Part shown: positions 57,401-64,000 of the stretch, piece after piece
Numbering within the stretch: position 1 is the stretch's first letter
Layout: every line of letters starts with the position of its first letter
Origin: Achromobacter agilis
GTDB taxonomy: Bacteria; Pseudomonadota; Gammaproteobacteria; Burkholderiales; Burkholderiaceae_B
Direction of reading: 5' to 3'
Length of the DNA: 64,000 nucleotides
NCBI RefSeq assembly: GCF_900496965.1
Contig: NZ_UFQB01000017.1
Coordinates: 78,444-142,443 of the forward strand
Program-made: the position numbers and the translations under genes
Notes under the pieces: model-generated
What the model was told of the DNA's origin: nothing
Seen by the model: the letters and a program-made list of their open reading frames with translations, nothing else
Databases searched by the model: none

Positions 57401-58279
57401 GTGCGCATTGCCAGTTTTATGTTGAACGGCAGCCAGGAGGTCGGCCTGGTGTCGGCGGATGGCGTAGCGGTGGCGCCCCTGGCGTTCGATGCGGCGCAGA
57501 AGCGCCTGGGCGCCCAGGCGGTGATCGATCTGCTCGCGGCGGGCGGTACGCTGCCCGCAACGGGAGCAGCGGTGCCGCTCGCCGAGGTGACGCTGCTGGC
57601 TCCGTTGCCCAGGCCGCGCCGCAATCTGTGGTGCGTGGGACGCAACTATCATGCCCACGCCAAGGAACTCTCGGCGTCGGTTTTCAAGGACAACGACGCG
57701 AATCCCGAGTCCTGGCCCATTGTCTTCACCAAAGTGCCCGAGTGCGTGGTGGGGCCTCGGGCCGACGTGCTGCTGCCCGATGGCGTGTCGGCGCAGATCG
57801 ACTACGAAGCCGAGCTGGCGGTCGTGATCGGCAAGGGCGGCAAGAACCTCTCCCGCGCCGAGGCCCTGGACCACGTCTTCGGCTACACCGTCGTCAACGA
57901 CGTCACCGCCCGCGACGTGCAGATGCGGCACCAGCAATGGGACATGGGCAAGTCTTTCGACACGTTCTGCCCCATGGGGCCGTGGATCGCCACGGCGGAC
58001 GAATTCGACGGCACCCGCACGCGCGTGCGCTGCTGGGTCAATGGCGAGCTGCGCCAGGACGGGCCGACGGAGAACATGATCTTCGACATTCCGTCCTTGA
58101 TCGAAACGATTTCGCGCGGCATCACGCTGTATCCCGGAGACGTGATCGCCACGGGCACGCCCGCCGGCGTGGGCATGGGCATGCAGCCTCCCCGCTATCT
58201 CGCGGCGGGCGACGTGGTGCGTGTGGAGATAGAGGGCCTGGGCGCGATCGAAAACACTTTTGTCAGGGAACAATCATGA
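57401..58279 (+). CDS. Fumarylacetoacetate hydrolase family protein
   Basis: 292 residues. LWCVGRNYHAHAKEL (conserved His), PIVFTKVPECVVGP, IDYEAELAVVIGKGG (metal Glu residues), VVNDVTARD, and VIATGTPAGVGMG. Cleaves or hydrates a 2,4-diketo or related acid; the substrate is unknown. GTG start behind AAGGAGACAGCA. Overlaps the next gene by four bases. Confidence 0.91.
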   Translation: MRIASFMLNGSQEVGLVSADGVAVAPLAFDAAQKRLGAQAVIDLLAAGGTLPATGAAVPLAEVTLLAPLPRPRRNLWCVGRNYHAHAKELSASVFKDNDANPESWPIVFTKVPECVVGPRADVLLPDGVSAQIDYEAELAVVIGKGGKNLSRAEALDHVFGYTVVNDVTARDVQMRHQQWDMGKSFDTFCPMGPWIATADEFDGTRTRVRCWVNGELRQDGPTENMIFDIPSLIETISRGITLYPGDVIATGTPAGVGMGMQPPRYLAAGDVVRVEIEGLGAIENTFVREQS

Positions 58280-59058
58280 GCACCCGTTACGTCAACGGCC
58301 TGGCCGTGGAAATCGACGGCCAGGGGCCGGCGCTGTTGTGCATACACGGCCTGGGCGGCTCGTCCAACACCTGGACACCGGTGATGGGCGCCTTTGAAGG
58401 CTTCCGCGTCATCCGGCCGGATCTGCCGGGCAGCGCGCGGTCGCCGTTGGCGGCAGGCGCGCTGTCCATCGAAGCGTACGTCGGCGCGTTGGCCGGGATG
58501 CTGGCGGAGCTGGAAATCGATGCCTTGCACATCGCCGCGCATTCGCTTGGCACCGTCGTGGCCCAGCACTACGCCGTGGCGCATCCCGGCAGGGTGAAGT
58601 CGCTCGCGTTGTTCGGGCCGCTCGCCGCGCCGCCCGATGCCGGGCGCGCCGGCATCCGCGCGCGTGCGGAGTTGGCACGCGGCGGCGACGCGGCGATGCA
58701 GGAAATCGCGGACGCCATCGTCAAGGGCGCAACCAGCGCCCGGACCAAACAGGACCAGCCCGCGGTGCTGGCGCTGGTGCGCGAAAGCGTGATGCGGCAG
58801 CCGCCGGAAGGCTATGCGCAGAGTTGCGAGGCGCTGGCCGGCGCGCAACCCGCCGCCGTGGAGGCGCTCGATGTTCCGGCGCTGCTGGTGACCGGCGACG
58901 AGGACGGCGTGGCGCCTCCCGCCAACGTCGAGGCCCTGGCCGCCCGCATCGCGGGAAGCCGCCATATCGTGTTCGGCGATTGCGGCCACTGGACGACTTA
59001 CGAACAGCCCCAGGCCTGCGTGCAGGCCCTGCGGGAGTTCTATACGGCGCTGCGCTAG
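58276..59058 (+). CDS. Alpha/beta hydrolase (PcaD/RutD-like)
   Basis: 260 residues. LLCIHGLGGSSNTW, RVIRPDLPGSARSP, nucleophile region AAHSLGTVVAQH (Ser in HSLG), acid VTGDEDGVAPP and catalytic His in GDCGHWTTYEQP. Resembles 3-oxoadipate enol-lactonase-type proteins. Translationally coupled to the FAH gene. Confidence 0.88.
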   Translation: MSTRYVNGLAVEIDGQGPALLCIHGLGGSSNTWTPVMGAFEGFRVIRPDLPGSARSPLAAGALSIEAYVGALAGMLAELEIDALHIAAHSLGTVVAQHYAVAHPGRVKSLALFGPLAAPPDAGRAGIRARAELARGGDAAMQEIADAIVKGATSARTKQDQPAVLALVRESVMRQPPEGYAQSCEALAGAQPAAVEALDVPALLVTGDEDGVAPPANVEALAARIAGSRHIVFGDCGHWTTYEQPQACVQALREFYTALR

Positions 59059-59092
59059 CCGCCGCTTTCCTGGCGTTTCAACATAAGAAAAT

Positions 59093-59111
59093 CGGCCCGC
59101 CATGCGGGCCG
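59093..59111 (+). promoter_or_regulatory. Hairpin immediately before the amidohydrolase ribosome site
   Basis: Arms CGGCCCGC (59093-59100) and GCGGGCCG (59104-59111), loop CAT. The second arm abuts the GGAGGAG site. No T-run follows, so it is more likely to affect translation or RNA stability than to terminate. Confidence 0.5.
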
Positions 59112-59124
59112 GAGGAGACTTGTC

Positions 59125-60441
59125 ATGTCCAGAATTGCCATCACCAACGCCGCCGTCTTCGATGGCAGCGGCGAGGCGCCCTTCCAGGGCGAGGTACTGA
59201 TCGACGGCACGCGCATCGTCGAGGTTGCGCGCGCGCCCCAGCAGGTGAACAAAGAGGGCGCGCGCGTCATCGACGGCCGGGGCCGTTTCCTGATGCCGGG
59301 GATGACCGAGGCGCACACGCATTTTTCATGGAACGATCAGCCCTCGCTTGCCGCGATCCAGTTCATGCCGCCGGAGGAGCACATACTCTGGTGCGTGCGC
59401 GTGGCCAAGCGCTATCTGGAAATGGGCTGGACCTCGGCCATCGGCGCGGCCGCGGCCAAGCCGCGCCTGGACGTGGTGCTGCGCAACGCCATCAATGCGG
59501 GGGAATGCCCCGGACCGCGCTATCTGGCGGGCAGCCAGGAGATCACGACGATCGGCGCGCTGGGCGATAACTCGCTGCCGCATATGCCGTTCGCTGAACT
59601 CAGCTTCGGCAGCGTTTGCAGCGGCCCCGAAGAGATCAGGCGGTCGGCGCGCACCTTCATCAAGTACGGGGTCGATCACCTGAAGATCAATCTGTCGGGT
59701 GAATACATTGCCGGGCTGCCGGCCGAGATGTCGCCGTTCGCGGAGGACGAGATCGCCATGCTGGCCAGCGAAGCCAAGCGGTTTGGAAAGCGGGTCGCGG
59801 CGCACGCGCGCTCGAGCGAATCGGTCAAGCAATGCGTGCGGCACGGCATCGAGATGATCTATCACGCCAGCTTCGCGGACGAGGAGGCGCTCGATATGCT
59901 GGAGGCCAACAAGGACAGGCACTTCGTCGCGCCGGGCATCGGCTGGCTGGTTAGGACTGCCTTCAACGCCTCCGACTACGGCATCACGCCCGCCGTCGCC
60001 GAAAAGATGGGTTACAAGCGCGAGCTCGAGATTGCCTCGGAGTCGCTGCGCAAGATGCGCGAGCGCGGCATCCGGATTCTGCCGGGCGGCGACTACGGCT
60101 TCGCATGGATGCCGCATGGCACCAACGCCACCGACCTCCAGTATTTCGTCGACTACATCGGCATGACGCCCACCGAGGCGCTGGTGTCGGCAACCCGGCT
60201 GGGCGGCCAGATCATGCAGCGGCCGGACGAGCTGGGCATGCTCCGCGCCGGCTATCTGGCGGACATCGTCATGGTCGACGGCAATCCGCTGGAGGATTTG
60301 TCCCTGCTGGTCGATCCGGACCGGATCCTCCTGGTGATGAAGGATGGGCAGGTCTGGAAGGACGCCTGCTCGCGCGGCGCGGACGGCGCGGCAGCGCACG
60401 CGGCCGCGCGGGACAGCAGGGAGGCGGTCGCGGCGCATTGA
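59125..60441 (+). CDS. Metal-dependent amidohydrolase (imidazolonepropionase/prolidase-like)
   Basis: 438 residues. Metal motif TEAHTHFSW (His pair, about 62-66), carboxylated-Lys region HLKINLSGEY, His residues in RVAAHARSSES and MIYHASFAD, and LPGGDYGFAWMPHGTNATDL (late Asp). The C-terminus after KDACSRG is Ala-rich. It probably opens a cyclic or linear amide or dipeptide. It shares a strand with the FAH and hydrolase genes, 66 bp after the latter. Substrate unknown. Confidence 0.87.
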   Translation: MSRIAITNAAVFDGSGEAPFQGEVLIDGTRIVEVARAPQQVNKEGARVIDGRGRFLMPGMTEAHTHFSWNDQPSLAAIQFMPPEEHILWCVRVAKRYLEMGWTSAIGAAAAKPRLDVVLRNAINAGECPGPRYLAGSQEITTIGALGDNSLPHMPFAELSFGSVCSGPEEIRRSARTFIKYGVDHLKINLSGEYIAGLPAEMSPFAEDEIAMLASEAKRFGKRVAAHARSSESVKQCVRHGIEMIYHASFADEEALDMLEANKDRHFVAPGIGWLVRTAFNASDYGITPAVAEKMGYKRELEIASESLRKMRERGIRILPGGDYGFAWMPHGTNATDLQYFVDYIGMTPTEALVSATRLGGQIMQRPDELGMLRAGYLADIVMVDGNPLEDLSLLVDPDRILLVMKDGQVWKDACSRGADGAAAHAAARDSREAVAAH

Positions 60442-60453
60442 GCGCCGCGGCCT

Positions 60454-61686
60454 TCAAGCGGGCGCCACGGCCGCTTTCACGCTGGCGGCGAGCATCTGCG
60501 CGGTCGCGGCGGAGAGCGTCCATCCCAGGTGCCCATGGCCCGTGTTGTAGAACACCCCCGGCCGCTTGCCGGGGCCGACCCTGGGCATCATGTTCGGCGT
60601 CATCGGGCGCAGCCCGCACCAGGGCACCACGCGCGATGTGCGGATGCCGGGGAAATGCTTGCGGGTCCAGTCCACGAGCGGCTGCACGCGTTCGGCCCGG
60701 ATGTCCATGTTGAAGCCGTTGAACTCGGCCGTGCCCGCGACGCGGAACCGGTCGCCCAACCGGCTGGTGACGATCTTGGCGGCTTCGTCGAGCAGGCTCA
60801 CGCTGGGCGCGGCGGCGCGGCTTGCCTCGTCGTCCAGGTGCACGCTGATGGAATAGCCTTTGACCGGGTAGATGTTGAGCGAGTCGCCCAGCCGCTTGGC
60901 GAACTGCCGGCTGGCGGCCCCGGCGCAGATGACGATGGCGTCGGCGGATTCGCGCTGGCCCGGCCGCGCGCCGCCTTCGCCCGCGACGTCCAGCAGGTAG
61001 GCGCCCCGCTCGTGGACGATGTCCTGGATGTCGGCGTCCAGCACGAAGCGCACGCCCCGGCGTTCGCAGGCGCGCGCCAGGCCGCTCGTGAATTTGTGGA
61101 TGTCGCCGGTGGCGTCCGAAGGCGTGTAGAAGCCGCCATGGCAGGGCGTCTGCAAGGCGGGCTCGATGCCGCGCGCTTCGGCGGCGGTCACCGCGTAGCG
61201 TTCCAGCCCGCCTTTCTGCAGCAGCGCGTTGGCGCGGCGCGCGGCCTCGAAACTGGCGGCGTCGTGGTAGATGTGCAGGATGCCGCGGCGCTCCAGGTCG
61301 AAGTCGATGCCTTCCTCTTCGGCCATCGCGTACAGATGCTGGCGCGCTTCGATGGCCAGGCGCGTGGTGTCGATGGTGTTCTGGCGGTAGTGGCGGATCT
61401 GCCCGATGAATTGCGCCAGCCAGGAATACTTGTGCCAGCTGAACCGGGGGTTGAGCAGCAGGGGTGCGTTGTTGCGCCCGAGCCAGCGCAGGCCCTTCGT
61501 GATGGTGGACACGCTGTTCCAGACCTCGGCGTTGCTGGCCGATAGCTGGCCGCCGTTGGCGTAGGACGTTTCCATGGCCGGATAGCGCTGGCGGTCGTAG
61601 ACGGTGACTTCGTATCCCTGTTTGCTCAGGGCATAGGCGGACGTGACGCCGGTGATGCCGGCGCCGATGATGGCGATGCGGGGCAT
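60454..61686 (-). CDS. dadA: DadA-like D-amino acid dehydrogenase
   Basis: 410 residues. FAD site PRIAIIGAGITGVTSAYAL (2-20), YANGGQLSASNAEVW, GGFYTPSDATGDIHKFTSGLA, YPVKGYSISVHL, GTAEFNGFN, and TGHGHLGWTLSAA at the C-terminus. It oxidises D-amino acids to keto acids at the membrane. A tandem glycine riboswitch lies upstream, so glycine or D-alanine may be the relevant substrate. The ATG at 61686 has GGAG at about 8 bp. Confidence 0.92.
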   Translation of the reverse strand: MPRIAIIGAGITGVTSAYALSKQGYEVTVYDRQRYPAMETSYANGGQLSASNAEVWNSVSTITKGLRWLGRNNAPLLLNPRFSWHKYSWLAQFIGQIRHYRQNTIDTTRLAIEARQHLYAMAEEEGIDFDLERRGILHIYHDAASFEAARRANALLQKGGLERYAVTAAEARGIEPALQTPCHGGFYTPSDATGDIHKFTSGLARACERRGVRFVLDADIQDIVHERGAYLLDVAGEGGARPGQRESADAIVICAGAASRQFAKRLGDSLNIYPVKGYSISVHLDDEASRAAAPSVSLLDEAAKIVTSRLGDRFRVAGTAEFNGFNMDIRAERVQPLVDWTRKHFPGIRTSRVVPWCGLRPMTPNMMPRVGPGKRPGVFYNTGHGHLGWTLSAATAQMLAASVKAAVAPA

Positions 61687-61703
61687 GGTCGCTCCAGAGT
61701 AGT

Positions 61704-61717
61704 GTGGCCGCGGCCAC
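61704..61717. repeat. GC palindrome in the riboswitch-to-dadA leader
   Basis: GTGGCCGCGGCCAC, perfect 14 bp, between the second aptamer and the dadA start. It can pair in cis or compete with nearby GCGGCCGGGTGGCCGC, so it is a candidate expression platform. Confidence 0.45.
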
Positions 61718-61732
61718 CCGGCCGCAGCACCC

Positions 61733-61910
61733 CATCTGTCTCTGTACCTGAGAGCTTCACCGCCGCGCGGACGGCGGCGGGTTCCCCTTCGGTGGGCGCG
61801 CCTGGCGCCTCTCTCCAGATTGTCTAGACCGCGCAGTCTTGGTTGCCTGAGAGTTTCCGGGGCGGTTGCTCCGTCGGCGCCTGCAGCGGGGCAGGTCTCT
61901 TCTGCGGGGT
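61733..61910 (-). ncRNA. Tandem glycine riboswitch
   Basis: Read on the minus strand, aptamer I (about 61910 to 61838) has GAAGAGACC, GCCGACGGAGCAACC and GGAAACTCTCAGGCA. Aptamer II (about 61823 to 61733) has GGAGAGAGGCG, CACCGAAGGGGAACC and GAAGCTCTCAGGTAC, then CAGAGACAGATGGGG. These are the glycine-aptamer cores. It sits directly upstream of dadA. Glycine binding probably turns the gene on. Confidence 0.93.
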
Positions 61911-61939
61911 TTTGGATCGACTGGGAGAGAATAGCCAAA

Positions 61940-61951
61940 ATTCCATGGAAT
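61940..61951. promoter_or_regulatory. 12-bp palindrome between dadA riboswitch and the Shedu-like gene
   Basis: ATTCCATGGAAT, perfect, in an AT-richer patch of the divergent region 61926-61999. It may be a binding site for either side; no regulator gene is adjacent. Confidence 0.35.
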
Positions 61952-61999
61952 GAGACCAAGGGTTAGTCCCAGTTTCAACGGACCCGGAGGCAGGGCGGC

Positions 62000-63085
62000 A
62001 TGAAGATCAGCGATTTCATTTTCGATTACGAAGCGGAGCAGCTCAGCCGCATGCCGGCAGCCTGCCGCGTCCGCGTTTTCGTGAACGCGCGGCACGAGGC
62101 GCATGTCCTGCTGAGCGACCTGGAGGTCCGCCACCAGGGCGCTTCGGTCACCAACTCCATCGAAGCGCTCAAGCGCGCGCTGGTGCACAAAGGGCTGGTG
62201 CCGGAGAGCGCGGGTTACATCGAGCACTATCCCAGGGAAGACGGGCGGGGCCAGGAGACGTTCGACGTGGTGACCTTCGACGCGTCCGGCTGTGCCGCAT
62301 GGTGCGCCGTCGGGCGGCAATGGGTCCGCGAGGCCCTGGGGTGCGAGGACGACGAACTGGATGCGTCGTCCATCCGGCAGGAACGCCTGCTGCGCGAGAT
62401 CGCCCAGATCCGCCAGCGGATCGATCCGTTCCTGGACTTCGCCCATTTGAAGAGCCCGGTCGTGCTGTCGCGCCAGGCGGAGATCGAGGCCGGGATGCTG
62501 CCGCGGCGTTCCATCCAGGAACTGGTGGAGGCCGGCGTCGGCGAAAGAGGGCTGCAGCGCCTGCTGAAGGCCGATCTGTCCGTTTTCGGCGAAATCTATG
62601 GCAGCCGGGACGAATACCTTTGTTTCTCCGAGTTTCCGCTGGATGGCGGCAAAGTGGATTTCGCGGTGTTTTCCGGCCGGTCCCGCATGGACGTGACCTT
62701 CATCGAAATCAAGGGCGCGGATTTCAACCTGCTCAACCAGACCGGCTATGGCAAGTTCGCCAGCAAGATCGAAGAGGCGGCTGACCAGATCCGCGACAGG
62801 GTGTGTGCCGCGTTCCAGGACTACGAGGGCTTCCGGCAGCGCATGCACGCGATCCGCAGCGAGGTCGAGGACGGCACGCCGCGCTACAACGCGTTCGCCG
62901 GCGCGCACGGCCGGCTCGCGGTGGATCCGCAGAAGGACGTGAACGTACGCTGCGTGGTCATTGGGGGGCGGTCCAACGATGATCTGGCCGAAAGCAAGAA
63001 ACGCCACGGCTACGAGCGGACGTTTTCCATCCCCCTGCAAATCGACTCATGGGACAGCTGGCTCAGGCGCTTGCCCAGGCCCTGA
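62000..63085 (+). CDS. Shedu-like (DUF4263) nuclease-domain protein
   Basis: 361 residues. C-terminal half (about 180-350) has the Shedu/DUF4263 layout of a PD-(D/E)XK nuclease: Asp220 in GGKVDFAVF, Glu236-x-Lys238 in TFIEIKGAD, then Gln263 in EEAADQIRD. A helical linker (about 125-150) precedes it. The N-terminal 1-120 (FDYEAEQLSRMPAACRVRVF ...) matches nothing I recognise and may be a sensor. GGAGG lies 11 bp before the ATG. Shedu proteins act alone against phage. No mobile genes are near. The family call is by motif only. Confidence 0.7.
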   Translation: MKISDFIFDYEAEQLSRMPAACRVRVFVNARHEAHVLLSDLEVRHQGASVTNSIEALKRALVHKGLVPESAGYIEHYPREDGRGQETFDVVTFDASGCAAWCAVGRQWVREALGCEDDELDASSIRQERLLREIAQIRQRIDPFLDFAHLKSPVVLSRQAEIEAGMLPRRSIQELVEAGVGERGLQRLLKADLSVFGEIYGSRDEYLCFSEFPLDGGKVDFAVFSGRSRMDVTFIEIKGADFNLLNQTGYGKFASKIEEAADQIRDRVCAAFQDYEGFRQRMHAIRSEVEDGTPRYNAFAGAHGRLAVDPQKDVNVRCVVIGGRSNDDLAESKKRHGYERTFSIPLQIDSWDSWLRRLPRP

Positions 63086-63158
63086 TCGGCGGTTTCCGGG
63101 GCGCGCATGGCGGAAAGTGCGTCCCCATTTCCCTTGTTACCTCTCCGTTGAACTGTAC

Positions 63159-63175
63159 ATTCCTCGTAAAGGAAT
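63159..63175. repeat. Small inverted repeat upstream of the DUF2242 gene
   Basis: ATTCCT-CGTAA-AGGAAT. A TATAAC box (63193-63198) and a GCCCC-TTGC-GGGGC hairpin (63218-63231) follow before the lipoprotein ATG. They may form its promoter and leader. Confidence 0.35.
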
Positions 63176-63289
63176 CGCCCGGGGGGATGCGCTATAACCG
63201 GATCTTTACGCATTACTGCCCCTTGCGGGGCGGCGGAGCCTGCTGTCACGCAGCCAGTTCTTTCACCGCTTCCGGCCGGGCCCCGATAC

Positions 63290-64000
63290 ATGCCCCGTTT
63301 CTTTCGCCGTTCCCCTGTTCTGCTGCTCGCCGTCCTGACGGGCCTCGTGACGGGATGTTCGTCTCCCAAACCCGCGTTCGAGAAAGAAGACTTCTCCCAG
63401 AGCGACACCTATTCCCGCACCGTTTCCGCCAGCAGCGCCTCCGCCTGCGACGCCGGCCGCCGCGCCTTGCTGAGCCAGGGTTACTTGATCGACCGGTTCG
63501 AGTCCGCGCGGGTGACCGGGCACAAGAACTTCCAGGGCGAAGACGGGGACCACACGCAGATCAGCTTCAACATCGAATGCGCGTCCGACGGCAGCTCGAA
63601 CGAGCGCGCCACGGTGTTCGCCAACGCGGTGCAAGACCGCTATTCAATCAAGCGCACCGCCAATTCGGCCAGCGTGGGTGTGAGCGTGCTGGGGCAGGTG
63701 TCCATGCCATTCGGCGCCAGCGACGATTCGCTGGTGAAGACGGCCAGCCAGACTGTGGCGCGTCCCCAGTTCTACGACGGATTCTTCCAGCTGCTCCAGC
63801 GCTTCCTGCCGGACGCGCAGGCGGCCTCGGCGCCCCAGGCTCCGGCGGCGGGCCGCGCGAAGGCGCAGCCCAAGCTCGTGCCGGCCGATCCGGCCGTATC
63901 GCCGGATGCGCCGGCCGATACGCTGAATCCGGCGGCCGCCGGCACGCTCGCGCCGGGCGCCAAGGCCGCGCCCGCGGGGAGCCCGCCGCCGGCCGCCGTG
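63290..64000 (+). CDS. DUF2242 lipoprotein (3' end outside the window)
   Basis: The frame runs off the window after 237 codons. Lipobox VTGC with Cys23 after a clear signal peptide, then SSPKPAFEKEDFSQSDTYSR, a compact domain to about 175 (DAGRRALLSQGYLIDRFESARVTGHKNFQ), and a long Ala/Pro-rich tail from about 178 on. The first part matches the DUF2242 proteins I recall. Function unknown. ATG begins MPRFFRRSP. Confidence 0.82.
   Translation, partial: MPRFFRRSPVLLLAVLTGLVTGCSSPKPAFEKEDFSQSDTYSRTVSASSASACDAGRRALLSQGYLIDRFESARVTGHKNFQGEDGDHTQISFNIECASDGSSNERATVFANAVQDRYSIKRTANSASVGVSVLGQVSMPFGASDDSLVKTASQTVARPQFYDGFFQLLQRFLPDAQAASAPQAPAAGRAKAQPKLVPADPAVSPDAPADTLNPAAAGTLAPGAKAAPAGSPPPAAV

Noticed and set aside
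59093..59111. Rho-independent terminator before the amidohydrolase gene
   Set aside because: A strong stem is present but it is followed by the GGAGGAG ribosome site and not by a T-run.

Overview
The window is GC-rich, densely coded, and reads as the chromosome of a beta-proteobacterium in the Alcaligenaceae (Bordetella/Achromobacter group). The family assignment is inferred from four orphan Bug (TctC) solute receptors beside small catabolic clusters, many LysR/IclR/AraC regulators, a ccoNOQPG operon behind FNR boxes, and the style of the biotin and NAD genes. I see no rRNA, tRNA, CRISPR array, transposase or integrase. About 68 protein genes are supported, two of them cut by the window edges and one broken by an in-frame stop.

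Region 1-8 kb: the end of a di-haem cytochrome c peroxidase, queF (queuosine), aceA (glyoxylate shunt), then a divergent biotin locus. bioF-bioH-bioCD run on the minus strand, each overlapping the next by ATGA, and bioA is on the plus strand. bioC and bioD are one continuous reading frame. Region 8-15 kb: a cbb3 oxidase locus with two perfect FNR boxes. It holds an unusual CcoI-like protein that keeps only the membrane part of a copper P-type ATPase, then ccoS, ccoN, ccoO, ccoQ, ccoP, ccoG, a shortened FixH-like protein and a small membrane protein.

Region 15-32 kb: a probable L-pentonate/acid-sugar catabolic cluster (LysR, Bug, PdxA-like, enolase-superfamily dehydratase, KDA-dehydratase-like protein), an ABC-2 exporter bracketed by inverted repeats, and single genes (GST, DUF4168, TauE, AraC, FAD monooxygenase, hemolysin III, PHB-depolymerase-type esterase, DUF1993, VOC, DUF1428, GATase-AraC, GNAT). 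Region 32-43 kb: two regulator-plus-Bug-plus-enzyme modules (TauD with IclR; D-aminoacylase-like with LysR), RidA with LysR, DUF1801, SRPBCC, TerC, an RRM-like small protein and PPK2.

Region 44-48.5 kb: a tripartite efflux operon (NodT lipoprotein, HlyD adaptor, DUF2955 membrane protein, small transporter protein). Its adaptor carries an in-frame TGA where the family usually has Trp. Region 48.5-53 kb: a LysR-governed catabolic cluster (thioesterase, VOC, CoA-transferase, Bug, hydratase). Region 53-56 kb: nadA-nadB behind a palindromic promoter. Region 56-60 kb: an AraC-governed FAH hydrolase, alpha/beta hydrolase and amidohydrolase set. Region 60-64 kb: a tandem glycine riboswitch in front of a DadA-like amino acid dehydrogenase, a stand-alone Shedu-like (DUF4263) nuclease gene, and the start of a DUF2242 lipoprotein.

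The strongest items for a second look are the ATPase-less CcoI-like protein, the bioC-bioD fusion, the Shedu-like gene, the glycine riboswitch on a dadA-type gene, the nonsense codon in the HlyD adaptor, and the palindromic nadA promoter. Family calls come from reading the translated sequences, not from database searches.
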